Shown: positions 21,316-31,109, counted from the stretch's first letter. The stretch: 64,000 nt of DNA from Undaria pinnatifida (GCA_012845835.1 JABAKD010000003.1:4928870-4992869), one strand, 5' to 3'. Notes: generated from the sequence alone by a model not told the origin. Numbers and translations: made by a program.

Positions 21316-21584
21316 TGTTAAGATACGGCCTCGAAAGGCCTGTACGTATCCGAATTTGAGATCATTTGGATGGGTTTCGTATGATAAGGTTGGCGGTTTA
21401 TATTCGGGGAAATTAGGAATTAGATCGGAGGCACGCGCCTCCGATCTCAGAAGCTATCCCGGGCTCTGGTGGAAACGAATAAAGCTACATCTTTACGAAG
21501 GAACGAAAGTGAGTACTCTCCGAAGACCTGCTCAATTGGCAGACCTGCAGGGGGCACTCTGTGTCCCCACCTATTAATTTCACA
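21316..21584 (+). repeat. gypsy 5' LTR
   Basis: Starts TGTTAAGATACGG and ends AATTTCACA. It holds a short GGCCT-CGAA-AGGCC hairpin near its start, a perfect 11-bp stem AGATCGGAGGC (21422-21432) with GCCTCCGATCT (21437-21447), and AATAAA at 21478-21483 as a likely polyadenylation signal. Confidence 0.93.
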
Positions 21585-21586
21585 AG

Positions 21587-21600
21587 TGGCGTCATCGAGC
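21587..21600 (+). other. gypsy primer-binding site
   Basis: TGGCGTCATCGAGC begins 2 nt after the LTR. Its complement ends in GACGCCA, so the primer tRNA would have discriminator G before CCA, which is usual for eukaryotic tRNA-Ser; the tRNA identity is inference. TRIM-1 has TGGCGTCGTCGA at the same place. Confidence 0.6.
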
Positions 21601-23632
21601 TTGATGTGCTATTGTGGCAGCGTTCTTCCGGTTTCTCCGATTTCTTTTTCGTAGCGATTTTGCTTTTGCTTTCCATCGAGCCCACAACCCCTGTTCCTTC
21701 TCGGGTGGCTTCTCAATGGAGGGAGCGCCCTTCCTCCTACAACGGCGACCACAACAGCAGTGAGATGGCAGGGGCCCCTCCTGTTGGTCGCCGCGCACGT
21801 ACCACACGGACGACACCTTCCAAGTACGTGCGGACGACACTGCTCTGCGGAGCACATTCCTCGTCTCGAATTTTGGTCCCTCCTGTTGGTTGCTGGGCAC
21901 GCACCACACAGAGGACACTTTCCGAGTACGGGCGGACGACACTGCTCTTCGGAGCACACCCTTCGTCCCGGCCTTTGGCCGCATCAGTTCACCGCCAGCT
22001 GGTCATAGACCACTCCGCAGAGGAACTGCCCGAGCCCCACCCATCAGACTTGTTTGCTCCGCGCTCTGCCAGCATGTTGCACAGCACATATCCGCGAGTT
22101 GCCAGCACAAGCCCCAAGATCGGCCATCGACTCGTACTTTTTTTTTCGCGCTTTGGGGCTCGGAGGCATATGCACGACATGCCACGGACAAGCATACTGG
22201 AATCAACCCTTCGAATGACATTCGAAGGGGACTTCGCTCGCTGAGAGAGCCCCTCGCCCAGCACATCCTTGCTGTCGGTGCCAGACCGTCCTTCGCGGGA
22301 CCCCTTGGACTACGGGCACCGTGCTCTAGGAGCTCATGTCGGGGCTCCTTCTTTGTGATCTACCTGGGAAGAAACAGGCGGTGCTCGTGGAATGTTTGGG
22401 CTTTTTCGTTTGGCAAATTTTCCAGTACACGCGTTATCGTATGGGTTTCAGTACGTACGTCGATCATTCTTGTGCGTCGAACAAGCAGCAGCCCTTGTGC
22501 CCCCTTTCTGCCGAAATTAGTACCAGCTACGAATTTGGCACCTCGGACCCCTCTCCGATCTTTCTCGATCAACAGCGTTCCACTACTGCTGTCCGTCGCG
22601 CAGCTTCAACCACCATCATTTTTGCAGAGGTGCCAACTACAGTGCAGCACAATGGGCTCGCTGTCAATGCCTGCCATATACCGCCGGATTCTCTGCTGTA
22701 GAAGTCACTGTACAGCAGCCAAGCCGCCTACTTTGCTCCTGCTCATACACCACATAGCTCGACCCTTCACTGCCCCAGCGTCCACAGTTACAGCACCGCA
22801 GCTCTGACACCCCCCACTGCTGTGCGAGTGCTCCTTGCAAGTTCGATTCGAGAGTTTTTTTTTCGTCCTGGCCCCTCTGTGACTAGAACTTGAACCTAGT
22901 GAACGCTGAAACTCTGTGCTGGCTGTTTGGGCAAGGCTGTTGGTATGTGCGATGCCCTATATTCTCCCATTCATGGGTACGCGGGGACTATAATACCACT
23001 TTCTGTGTATGCACAGCTGTGACCGTGCGGCACTCCGCACTGCTGTCAACGTAACTGTCCCTTTATCGGTGGGAGCGGGTACGGATTTTTTTTTTTCAGC
23101 TGTACGGGCGTTAGGCCGTCTTCCTGCCCGTACATGTGCTGCCCTTCACGATATTGCTAGGGTCTACGCTGGAAATTTTTTTTTCTTCTTCTCTGCACAT
23201 GTTCGGACAGCTACTGCCCGTTACAGAGCGCTTACTACACAGTTCGCGGAGATACTGCGCTTCACAGTTTTTACTAGTGCAGTGGAGAACAGCCCGTTTA
23301 ATGCGGTACCTTTGGGGGCAAACAGCCTTTCTATTTGACTGTGGGCGTGCACATTTTTCTACAGCTGGTGTTGGTACTACACTACCCATCTTGGTGCGGT
23401 TGAAATTACCGTTACCTGTGAACACAGCAGTGATACTGCAGCAATCAGCACTACTGCAGGCGCGACCGTCCCCCTTTAGTGCGGTCGGGGGAAACTACTT
23501 CGTTGGGGGGGTTATACTGCCCGTTTTTTTTAATATACGGTTGGTGCGCGAACGCATACTGTCCTACCCCCCACTACACTACTGTGGGGGCAGATGCTGC
23601 CCATTTTTATACGGTTGGCTGCGCGATCTTTC

Positions 23633-24132
23633 NNNNNNNNNNNNNNNNNNNNNNNNNNNNNNNNNNNNNNNNNNNNNNNNNNNNNNNNNNNNNNNNNNNN
23701 NNNNNNNNNNNNNNNNNNNNNNNNNNNNNNNNNNNNNNNNNNNNNNNNNNNNNNNNNNNNNNNNNNNNNNNNNNNNNNNNNNNNNNNNNNNNNNNNNNNN
23801 NNNNNNNNNNNNNNNNNNNNNNNNNNNNNNNNNNNNNNNNNNNNNNNNNNNNNNNNNNNNNNNNNNNNNNNNNNNNNNNNNNNNNNNNNNNNNNNNNNNN
23901 NNNNNNNNNNNNNNNNNNNNNNNNNNNNNNNNNNNNNNNNNNNNNNNNNNNNNNNNNNNNNNNNNNNNNNNNNNNNNNNNNNNNNNNNNNNNNNNNNNNN
24001 NNNNNNNNNNNNNNNNNNNNNNNNNNNNNNNNNNNNNNNNNNNNNNNNNNNNNNNNNNNNNNNNNNNNNNNNNNNNNNNNNNNNNNNNNNNNNNNNNNNN
24101 NNNNNNNNNNNNNNNNNNNNNNNNNNNNNNNN
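23633..24132. other. assembly gap, 500 N
   Basis: Exactly 500 unknown bases inside the gypsy internal region. The round size indicates a placeholder. Nearly all of gag, protease, RT and RNase H is expected here, so the true distance should be several kb. Confidence 0.97.
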
Positions 24133-26367
24133 ACACTTACAAGGTCGGATGCCCTCGGCGACGCTGCTGAGTTGCGATTCGCGGATTCCGTCGCGCGTTA
24201 TTCACATGACGATTGGAAGCGCGAACAACACGCAGAGCCGACGTGCCACGCCACGATACGTTACATCTCTATCGGCCGGCCGTCGGCCCTGCCACCGGAC
24301 TTCTTGGCATGCTACCCCTCGCCCAAGCGTCCCTCTCTCTCAGACATCCAGGAACTGGCGGATAAGGGTCGACTACATACAACCGACGACGACTTTGTCC
24401 TACTCGTCCGTAAACCGACACTCCCGCCAACAAGCTCTGACAAACCGAACTCTGTGGGGCGAGCTGCTTGCTTGCTAAACAACGAGCCAGTTCGCATCTA
24501 CGTTCCCCTGCTCATGCGCCCTTGGATCATGCAAGCTTGCCACTCGACGGCCTCCTGCCACCTTGGCACCACGCGCACGTTGCGCATGCTGGAGCGTTTT
24601 TATTGGTGGATTGGCATGAGTGTGTGTACCCGGTGGTGGCTTCGCCACTGCTTGAAGTGCCAAGCGCGAAAAACCCCACGGCTGACTGTCCGCTGGCCCA
24701 TCATCACAATGCCTCTGCCGGAAGGTCCACGTATCGCCGTCAGTGTTGACTACTTCGGCCCCCTTCCGGCCACACCGCGAGGCAACACCTACATCCTGCT
24801 GTTCACCGATCGCTTCAGTCGTCGGGCCGACATGTTCCCCGTCACTGCCGCTGAGTTCACCGCGGAAGGTACAGCCAATATCCTGGTGAACCAATACATC
24901 CCCTTGTGGGGGTGCCCGCGCACCATACTCTCGGACAACGGACTGCAGTTCTGCTCCAAGCTTTCACAAGCTGTATATCAGCTGTTAGGTGTACACAAGC
25001 TTGCTACAAGCTCCTACCATCCCAACTGTAACGGGGGCGTTGAGCGGGTAAATCACACTATGGCACAAATGCTGGCTATGGTCGTCAACGAGCGACAAGA
25101 CGACTGGGACTCGCATCTGCCCCACGTCGAATTCGCTTACAACAACTCTGTCAGCGCGGCGACGGGTTTGGCGCCCAACGAGGTCCACATGGGCAGACTC
25201 CCACGGCTCCCCCTGACGATTTTCGACCGCAAACGTGTCGTGGGACACCAGAGTCTGGCCCGTGACCACCTGGCCTATTGCGATTTGGCCACCGACCGGC
25301 AAAAGCGCGCGAACGACATTGTCCGCGCACACCACGCCCTCACCGTTTCCCGTGTTAACCGCAGAAACTCCGCCCTCGCCGACGCGCTGCGTCCAGCACC
25401 TAACTTCACTGTGGGTGGTTGGGCATGGGTATACAATTCTGCCTCTACCATCCGCCAGGGTGTGAAAGCGAATACCGACGCCAAGGTACTCAAGGCCAAA
25501 CTCGCGCTTAACTGGACGGGCCCATACAAGGTCCTGGCCGTCGGTCCCTGCTCCGCCGCCGAGACCCCGGACGGCTCGCCGCTCGGGAGCAACCTCCTTT
25601 ATTTGGATCTCCCTTCCGACCTGCCTGGTTCGGACGCTCGTCGGCGTGTGGCTATCGAGCGCTGCAAACCCTGTGCCAACCCCCACGACAGCGGGGACAT
25701 GCCCAAATACCTACCGGCGGGGCTGACACAGTATGTGCTCAACAAATTTTCCAAGAAGTCCCCGCCGTACCACGTCACTCAAGACGACGTTTCGACTCCC
25801 CTCCAACGGCTGGAGGTGGAGCAGATCACTGGTCATCAGTCGGTACGGGGGCGAGGTGGCGTCATCGCGGTGCTATACAAGACGCATTGGGCGGGACTCT
25901 CCGAACCGTCCTGGGAGCGGGAAATGGACCTTCACCTCTCCCGCTCCCACATCTTGCGTTATTGGGCCGGAACCCCGGACCAGCACCGCCAAACCAACCG
26001 CCTTTACCGCCGAATGCGGATCGGGGCGGCACAGCGTGAGCTCTCCCGCAACAACGGGGAACGTTTCCTAGCGCCGGGCTACGCCTGTGTTTCCCGCACC
26101 GATTGGCTCCGTCGCTACCACGACACCGTACTTCCTAAGGGAGCCCACTTTTGGTACAAGGGAGATGATGGTTTATGGTGGCTAGGAAAAATCAGCGCGA
26201 GCACTACCGAGGACAAGGTATACCTGGTCCGCTTTCTGGACGACCCGGGACCGATTAAACTCCCTCTTCCCCCGGCGCGCTACACGACTTCAACGGGAGC
26301 CGTACGAGGCTCTTGGTGCTTGCAAGCTCACATCGCTAGTGCGTTTTTCTCGGGGAATCCAACGTAA
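24133..26367 (+). CDS. pol: gypsy Pol: integrase with chromodomain (5' part lost in gap)
   Basis: 744 visible residues, open from the gap to TAA. In visible-residue numbering, an HHCC zinc domain is H137, H143, C173 and C176. The catalytic core is D206 (SVDYFGP), D268 (ILSDNG) and E304 (GGVERVNHTM), a classic D-x61-D-x35-E. GPY at 463-465 (WTGPYKVL) marks the GPY/F module that binds DNA after the core. A chromodomain follows at about 558-610 (VEQITGHQS, then THWAGLSEPSWERE), which in this clade steers integration to particular chromatin. About 100 further residues end the protein (GAHFWYKGDDGLWWLGKI, VYLVRFLDD, GSWCLQAH); this extra module resembles an SH3/Tudor-like fold by pattern only. All key residues are present, so this part looks functional. 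No start codon can be assigned. Confidence 0.95.
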   Translation, partial: TLTRSDALGDAAELRFADSVARYSHDDWKREQHAEPTCHATIRYISIGRPSALPPDFLACYPSPKRPSLSDIQELADKGRLHTTDDDFVLLVRKPTLPPTSSDKPNSVGRAACLLNNEPVRIYVPLLMRPWIMQACHSTASCHLGTTRTLRMLERFYWWIGMSVCTRWWLRHCLKCQARKTPRLTVRWPIITMPLPEGPRIAVSVDYFGPLPATPRGNTYILLFTDRFSRRADMFPVTAAEFTAEGTANILVNQYIPLWGCPRTILSDNGLQFCSKLSQAVYQLLGVHKLATSSYHPNCNGGVERVNHTMAQMLAMVVNERQDDWDSHLPHVEFAYNNSVSAATGLAPNEVHMGRLPRLPLTIFDRKRVVGHQSLARDHLAYCDLATDRQKRANDIVRAHHALTVSRVNRRNSALADALRPAPNFTVGGWAWVYNSASTIRQGVKANTDAKVLKAKLALNWTGPYKVLAVGPCSAAETPDGSPLGSNLLYLDLPSDLPGSDARRRVAIERCKPCANPHDSGDMPKYLPAGLTQYVLNKFSKKSPPYHVTQDDVSTPLQRLEVEQITGHQSVRGRGGVIAVLYKTHWAGLSEPSWEREMDLHLSRSHILRYWAGTPDQHRQTNRLYRRMRIGAAQRELSRNNGERFLAPGYACVSRTDWLRRYHDTVLPKGAHFWYKGDDGLWWLGKISASTTEDKVYLVRFLDDPGPIKLPLPPARYTTSTGAVRGSWCLQAHIASAFFSGNPT

Positions 26368-26963
26368 CGTAGACGAATCTCGAGGCGCGGCCGTGGCCAG
26401 TTGACTTCCAAGCCACCACCGCTTCTCGATAGTTCTTCAATTTTTTGAGGTATGAGTTTTGCGTCTTTGTCTTTGGGTCGTTCGTAGTGTCCTGAGGGTC
26501 TTCATCGAGTTTTGGGGCGGTTCTTTCCATTTTTTTTCTCTTTTCTGTCCTGCCGAACCCCCTGCTCAGTGCCGGGTCAGGGTTCGGGTAAAACGCCGCT
26601 ATCTGAGGCGCAGGGCTGTCGCCTTTTTGTCATTCAAATTCGCCCTGCCGACGCCCTCCTCAGCCCAGAGCCGGGGGGCGACCAGTGTACGGGTCTGTGT
26701 GTCTTCTTTTATGTTTTGTGTGTTGTATTTGTTCTGCTTTTTTTTTTTTTTTTTTTTTTTCGTCTAAACACTTCCTCCCCTAGCGGGGCTGTAGGTGTTG
26801 ACACCTTCCATCCCGGGTATTCGTCGTTTCCTCGTCTAACCCCCCGCCTTGCCGATGGCCCGCGGGAGGTTTTTCGCATGACTTCTCCCTTGTATTAGCG
26901 CCTGTGTCCCCCTCTATATCGACGAGGGCTCGCCTCGCCATAGTACCTTTTCTGTGGTTGGTT

Positions 26964-27068
26964 TACCGTAGAGCCTTTCCTGCCCCCCCCCGCCACACCG
27001 GCGGCATGCGGCAGGTTCTAGAGCCTTTTCTGCCCCCCCGCCACGCCGGCGGCATGCGGCAAGTTTTT
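26964..27068 (+). repeat. 46-bp tandem duplication before the 3' LTR
   Basis: TAGAGCCTTTYCTGCCCCCC, CGCCAC, then CGGCGGCATGCGGCA, occurs twice. The surrounding 26368-27272 is the untranslated 3' region of the gypsy element and also contains a T23 run near 26738-26760. A purine-rich AGGGTGGG lies just before the 3' LTR and is the likely polypurine tract. Confidence 0.8.
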
Positions 27069-27272
27069 GATGGGTGACTATTGCCTTGCTGTAGGGTCTG
27101 CTTTTCTTTCTACTGCTTTTCTTCGCGTGTTCCTGGCTCCATAGCCAGACGGTTAGAGGTGTGGGAGTGGGGTTTGAGGAGCCGCATCTTCGACTCATGG
27201 TCTAGTTCGTAGAACCGGAGTTTCCCCGAATCTCCCATATTTCTGCATATGCGACTCATCAGGGTGGGCTAG

Positions 27273-27541
27273 TGTTAAGATACGGCCTCGAAAGGCCTGT
27301 ACGTATCCGAATTTGAGATCATTTGGATGGGTTTCGTATGATAAGGTTGGCGGTTTGTATTCGGGGAAATTAGGAATTAGATCGGAGGCACGCGCCTCCG
27401 ATCTCAGAAGCTATCCCGGGCTCTGGTGGAAACGAATAAAGCTACATCTCTACGAAGGAACGAAAGTGAGTACTCTCTGAAGACCTGCTCAATTGGCAGA
27501 CCTGCAGGGGGCACTCTGTGTCCCCACCTATTAATTTCACA
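27273..27541 (+). repeat. gypsy 3' LTR
   Basis: 269 bp, differing from the 5' LTR at only about three positions that I can see. It is followed directly by the TSD TAAC and the rest of the broken TRIM-1 LTR. Confidence 0.93.
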
Positions 27542-27576
27542 TAACCAATAGCTCACCCAAACTAAGCCTTATAACA

Positions 27577-27619
27577 CATGGGCGCCGGCGAATGTCGGCC
27601 CCCATGCGGAGCCCTTGTA
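27577..27619 (+). repeat. hairpin repeat ending GCCCTTGTA, right half
   Basis: CATGGGCGCC ... GGCCCCCATG folds into an imperfect stem, followed by CGGAGCCCTTGTA. With 20947-20975 it rebuilds the repeat seen intact at 48381-48447. A third member with a different stem lies at 31071-31109. Confidence 0.7.
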
Positions 27620-27691
27620 TGAAGATTAATATTTAGTGCGATCAGCTACCGTTGCAAACAAAAATCTAAATAATGAGAGAAAGGATGTTTT

Positions 27692-27872
27692 TTTAGGGTG
27701 ACAGCGTTTTAATTTAAAATCGTGGGTTCGAGGCTCACCGACTCCCGTTTTTTTTTTTTCAGGGGTGGGATTTTTTATGTTAGGGTGACAGCGTTTTAAT
27801 TTAGGACCGTGGGTTCGAGGCTCACCGACGCCAGTTGTTATTTTTCTTCGTTTTGGTTCTTTCCTTTTGTTT
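27692..27872 (+). repeat. tRNA-arm-like tandem repeat (2 units)
   Basis: TTAGGGTGACAGCGTTTTAA and then CGTGGGTTCGAGGCTCACCG occur twice about 88 bp apart, followed by T- and pyrimidine-rich sequence. GTGGG-TTCGAGG-CTCAC can form a T-arm (one G-U pair), and GGTTCGAGGCT is close to a B box. No 5' tRNA half is seen. GTGACAGCGT also follows family C modules at 31.38 and 36.29 kb. Confidence 0.5.
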
Positions 27873-27879
27873 TGTTTTG

Positions 27880-28450
27880 TTTTTTAGGGTGGGACTTATT
27901 CATGTAAAATGTTACGGCGATGTCCAGTATCTTTTAATTTATTTATTTATTTAAATTTAATTAGTCTAATAACTTATGTTATTTTTATTTCATATTTTTT
28001 CAAGGTGGAACTTCAACATGATATCTATTAGACCATTGCTACTACTGTCTTTATACTCCCGGTATATATATACCAAAACCCGCAACTAACTATGGTGAAT
28101 AAAAAAATAAAATAATACTGAAGTAGTAATAATATAAACCACCCCCAGGTAAAGAAAATTTACTTACGCACGTAACCGCAACCCTGACCAAGCCATCCAT
28201 CCGCAAACCATCCACCATAAAACTATATACCTAGACCTCGCCCCCCTCGGACGTCTCGCTCGGCATATCCTCCCCCCTCTCAGCCCTTCTCAGCCCGTAA
28301 TTGCCGAAAAGAAAATTAGTTGCTGGGGAAAAGAACCGCCCCGAAGTTCCTTGCCTTCCTTGCTTTCCCTAGTCTCATTCTTACTTACTTTTTAGCTCTC
28401 ATCCTCTGATCTTTACTGCTTGCTCTCTGATATTTTTATTTTGCTTTTTC
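27880..28450. other. AT-rich spacer, possible 5' region of the gene downstream
   Basis: AT-rich to 28140, then a more mixed stretch with ACTATATACC near 28221. A pyrimidine-rich TTTTTATTTTGCTTTTTCAG at 28433-28452 is a good 3' splice-site candidate before the Cys-rich exon. No ATG-initiated frame leads into it. Confidence 0.4.
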
Positions 28451-28452
28451 AG

Positions 28453-28940
28453 CAACTTCTTTTTTGTACTTTTATTTAAAGTTGGCCAATTGCTGCTGCT
28501 GCGTTGACGGCTGCAAACAATTTGAATTTGAAATTTGCCGGATCGGCAATAACAATTTGAAGTTGAAATTTGCGAAGCGGACCAAGGCTAGTGCGGGAGG
28601 AGGCTCCGCCAACAGTGGGGGTGGTGGAGGTTCAGGATCAGGCGTGTGGAAGCTGGGCGGGCAAGAACGGGACTCAGCTTCTCCTGGCAATCCTGATTGG
28701 CCGTGCCCGAGCAAGGGTTGTGACGGCTTCCTCATCGCACGAAATAGGAAAAACAGGAGTTCCCAGTACGCTGTCTGCGACACCTGCAGGAGTGACGAGC
28801 CTTCCACGTGCCAAGCTTTTCATAACCTTAACAAGAGGCACTGGGGAAGCGGCGACAACCCTCGTGTGTGTGACTGGTGTGACGCGACACCTGTGATTCA
28901 CCTTCGATCGGCGTCCCTAACGAAGGAGCTGAGAGCTTGA
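28453..28940 (+). CDS. Cys-rich zinc-ribbon-like exon, unidentified protein
   Basis: The frame is open from a strong acceptor (pyrimidine tract plus CAG at 28450-28452) to TGA at 28938-28940, about 161 codons with no internal Met, so it must be an internal or terminal exon. It begins with a Cys cluster (ANCCCCVDGCKQF), followed by a Gly/Ser linker (SANSGGGGGSGSG). Two CxxC knuckles are then arranged as PDWPCPSKGCDGFLIA ... YAVCDTC and RVCDWCDATP. The spacing suggests zinc binding, but I recognise no family. Six bases after the stop lies a perfect donor (AAC/GTGAGT, 28946/28947), and the frame up to it is in phase with the exon at 29987. The gene may therefore continue past the TGA, or end here. 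Confidence 0.45.
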
Positions 28941-28964
28941 CGAAACGTGAGTTACATTTTTGTT

Positions 28965-29570
28965 GTTGTGCTGTGATTTCTTTTTCATGCGTACAAACAC
29001 ACTTTTGCATGTACGAGTACATGTACGGGGCAGTCCCGTCATCGCGGTGTAAGCGGGAATTAATTGTACAAGTACTCAGGTCTACGAGTAGACCTATGCA
29101 GTGACGCTGTGTGATGCGATTTCTTTTTCATACGTACAGCCAAACACACTTCATGTATGTACGACTACGAGTACGGGGCAGTCCCGTCATCGGGGTAAGC
29201 GGGGGTTGAACGAGTGGTCCATGCAGTGACGCTTTGTGCTGTGATATAAACACACGTTTTGGATGTACGACTACGACTACGTGGTATATATACATGTAAG
29301 ACGCAATGAAAACGGGCAAGTCTCATCACGGGGGTCAGCCAGGGTTGTAAAAATGGTCCATGCAGTGATAAATAACACAGCAGCATGATACCTCAGCACC
29401 AGTCGCAGTACACACTGGAGGTTGATATATAGCAGTAAACAGAAGCTGAAGTTAACCTGGGTGATGCTGGAGAGCAGTTCCGTGATTGGGGTTAGCGAGT
29501 TGTTCATGTAGTGACGCGGTGTACTACTACTGTTACTCATTTTTCATACAACCACATGAACTCTTTGTAT
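28965..29570 (+). repeat. about 148-bp minisatellite, 4 diverged units
   Basis: CAGTCCCGTCATC-type words at 29031, 29179, 29318 and 29475 begin units that continue with GGGGTAAGCGGG, GGTCCATGCAGTGACGC, TTTTTCATRCGTAC and CACACTT. If the flanking exons belong to one gene, the array lies in its intron. Confidence 0.75.
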
Positions 29571-29986
29571 TAACGAGTACAAGTAGGGTGCGCAACCTCT
29601 TGAGGAATCGCGGTACACGTCGGTCGTAATAGTGTTGATAGCAGCAGTAATAGAGTAGTACCGCACAATATATACAGCAGGTACTGTCTCTTACCCTTCG
29701 TTGTCGGTATTCCGCCGGTAGGCCTTATACAGCAGTATACCGGGGCTTACGCTTACCAGTTGCGACTGTGAATCCCGTTCGTTCCTGTCCCAGTGGTGGT
29801 TTCATAGGTGTTAGCAACGTTGTGGTACCAGGCAGGGCTTTGCCCATAAACGACCGCTTTCATTACAACAGTGTTAAATTGTACGTCTTCCTTTCAAACT
29901 TTGGAAATCGACGACAGCTACGTGGCCTCACTATTTTCAACATTCACTGAACGCTAGGTATTCCCATCCGTTGTTGTCGTTTGCAG

Positions 29987-30154
29987 AAGCCCTGCGAAGC
30001 AGCCGCCGAGGGCCGCCAAGTCGGCGAGGACATAAACACGAAGTGCACCGGCGACATCAAGGTCGGTGACCTCCTGAAGAAGGCAGGCGACCACTTGCTC
30101 GATATACATCCCGCATTCCATTCCCACGGTGCCACGAGGGCCTTCGACATCGAG
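29987..30154 (+). CDS. coding exon of an unidentified small protein (part 1)
   Basis: 56 codons between a good acceptor (TTGTTGTCGTTTGCAG, 29971-29986) and a consensus donor GAG/GTACGT (30154/30155). Third positions are about 80 percent G or C, far above the AT-rich surroundings, which supports real coding use. The peptide starts KPCEAAAEGRQVGEDINTKC and ends with HSHGATRAFDIE, mixed charged and hydrophobic without low complexity. Phase is 0 at both ends. The first exon and start codon are not identified; the Cys-rich exon upstream is one candidate. Confidence 0.6.
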
Positions 30155-30435
30155 GTACGTTCTACTCTTATCTTGCGTCCTGTGTGTCACGAGTCGAGAC
30201 ATCCATGCCTCTTGCTCAAGACTAGGGGATGGCGTGCGGATATAGTCTATGAAGTGCGGCTCTTTTTCCAAGTACCAAGAGCAAGTACAACAATACCACA
30301 ACAGTTACTAACATCGAAGAAAGGAGCTCCAATAATTTGGATGGTTAAGACGTCTGCTGGAGAGAAGTACGAATACTTTTTTACACATACTTATCGACGT
30401 TCTCCCGCCATGCTTCAACGTTTGTTTGTGAACAG

Positions 30436-30540
30436 ATCCACAAGACCATTGACCCAAAACAAGAGTGCAAGGTGCTGGGTACCCCCGCTGAGGAGGAAGA
30501 GTCCAAGCAAGCCTGCATGCTTCTTCGGAAGCAATGTTGA
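30436..30540 (+). CDS. terminal coding exon of the same protein (part 2)
   Basis: Acceptor GTTTGTGAACAG at 30424-30435, then 34 codons to TGA at 30538-30540. The peptide runs IHKTIDPKQECKVL and ends KQACMLLRKQC, so together the two exons give 90 residues. The 281-bp intron is not a multiple of three, so reading through it would shift the frame; splicing restores a natural-looking C-terminus. No family is recognised. Four Cys occur over the 90 residues plus three near the end, but no CxxC motif is seen. Confidence 0.55.
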   Translation: MHKTIDPKQECKVLGTPAEEEESKQACMLLRKQC

Positions 30541-31070
30541 CAGCACGTTCTTTATAGAACGTTAAGTTGTGGTTTATTATACCAGCATGGTTTTTTGAGA
30601 ACTATGGCTAAATGCGTGCTCTTCGTCTTTCAGGAACAGGAATACAAATGTACTTCACATGTTTGCGGTGTGTGCGTTCAAGTTCCTGCTTCCAGCATGT
30701 TTTTTTTGGCACTGCGCTCCTTTACATCTTAAGTAGTAGTTTTCCTGTCTCTATCCTTGACCAGCGCGTGCCTGGTGTTTATGCACTGCGATAATTTATT
30801 ATTGATGATCGACTTAGAAAGAGCTATTAATAAGTGTACAGGACCTAGGTGCTACCTGAGAGGTGGAAGGATATCCCAAGCAAGTCCTCCGACGTGCCCA
30901 TCATGGACTGGGCGAATGGATGATAATAACAAACTCATAATCATAATCGTCTATATCCTGTACCGTTGTACTATATATGGACCTCTTGGCATTTTCAAGT
31001 CGCCAGTTGCGCCATTTGTGCTTCTTTTCCGCCTTTCTACTGAATGTCTATTCCTCCTTCCGCAAGCGTA

Positions 31071-31109
31071 GCGGGCGGCGCCCAGCCGCCCGCGAGCGAA
31101 GCCCTTGTA
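31071..31109 (+). repeat. hairpin repeat ending GCCCTTGTA, GC-rich version
   Basis: Perfect 9-bp stem GCGGGCGGC (31071-31079) with GCCGCCCGC (31085-31093), then GAGCGAA and GCCCTTGTA. The tail matches the 27.6 and 48.4 kb members while the stem sequence is entirely different yet still pairs. Confidence 0.55.

Larger units (their letters stand above)
21316..27541 (+). mobile_element. Ty3/gypsy chromodomain LTR retrotransposon, near complete
   Basis: LTRs of 269 bp at both ends, TG...CA termini and a 4-bp TSD TAAC (21312-21315 and 27542-27545). The integrase lies downstream of the gap that should hold gag, protease, RT and RNase H. I count only about three differences between the LTRs by eye (near 21409, 21490 and 21519), so the insertion is recent. 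The 2 kb leader (21585-23632) has no recognisable gag; its frames of 227 and 305 residues lack a zinc knuckle. The leader contains a 102-bp tandem duplication (CTCCTGTTGG at 21778 and 21880). The assembled length of 6.2 kb is a minimum, because 500 N cannot hold the missing domains. Confidence 0.93.
20976..27576 (-). mobile_element. TRIM-1 copy split by a gypsy insertion
   Basis: Read on the minus strand, one LTR is complete at 20976-21059. The internal domain runs 21060-21262 with the polypurine tract, hairpin, T-arm and PBS all present. The other LTR starts at 21263, is interrupted at 21315 and resumes at 27542-27576. The outer flanks are a 4-bp duplication CATG (20972-20975 and 27577-27580), and removing the element recreates the sequence of the 48.4 kb paralogue. 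Several substitutions relative to the 2.9 kb array are visible. Confidence 0.88.

Noticed and set aside
21890-22807. Gypsy Gag as a 305-residue frame
   Set aside because: No zinc knuckle, no capsid-like pattern, biased Ser/Cys/Arg composition and competing frames. Gag more likely lies in or near the gap.
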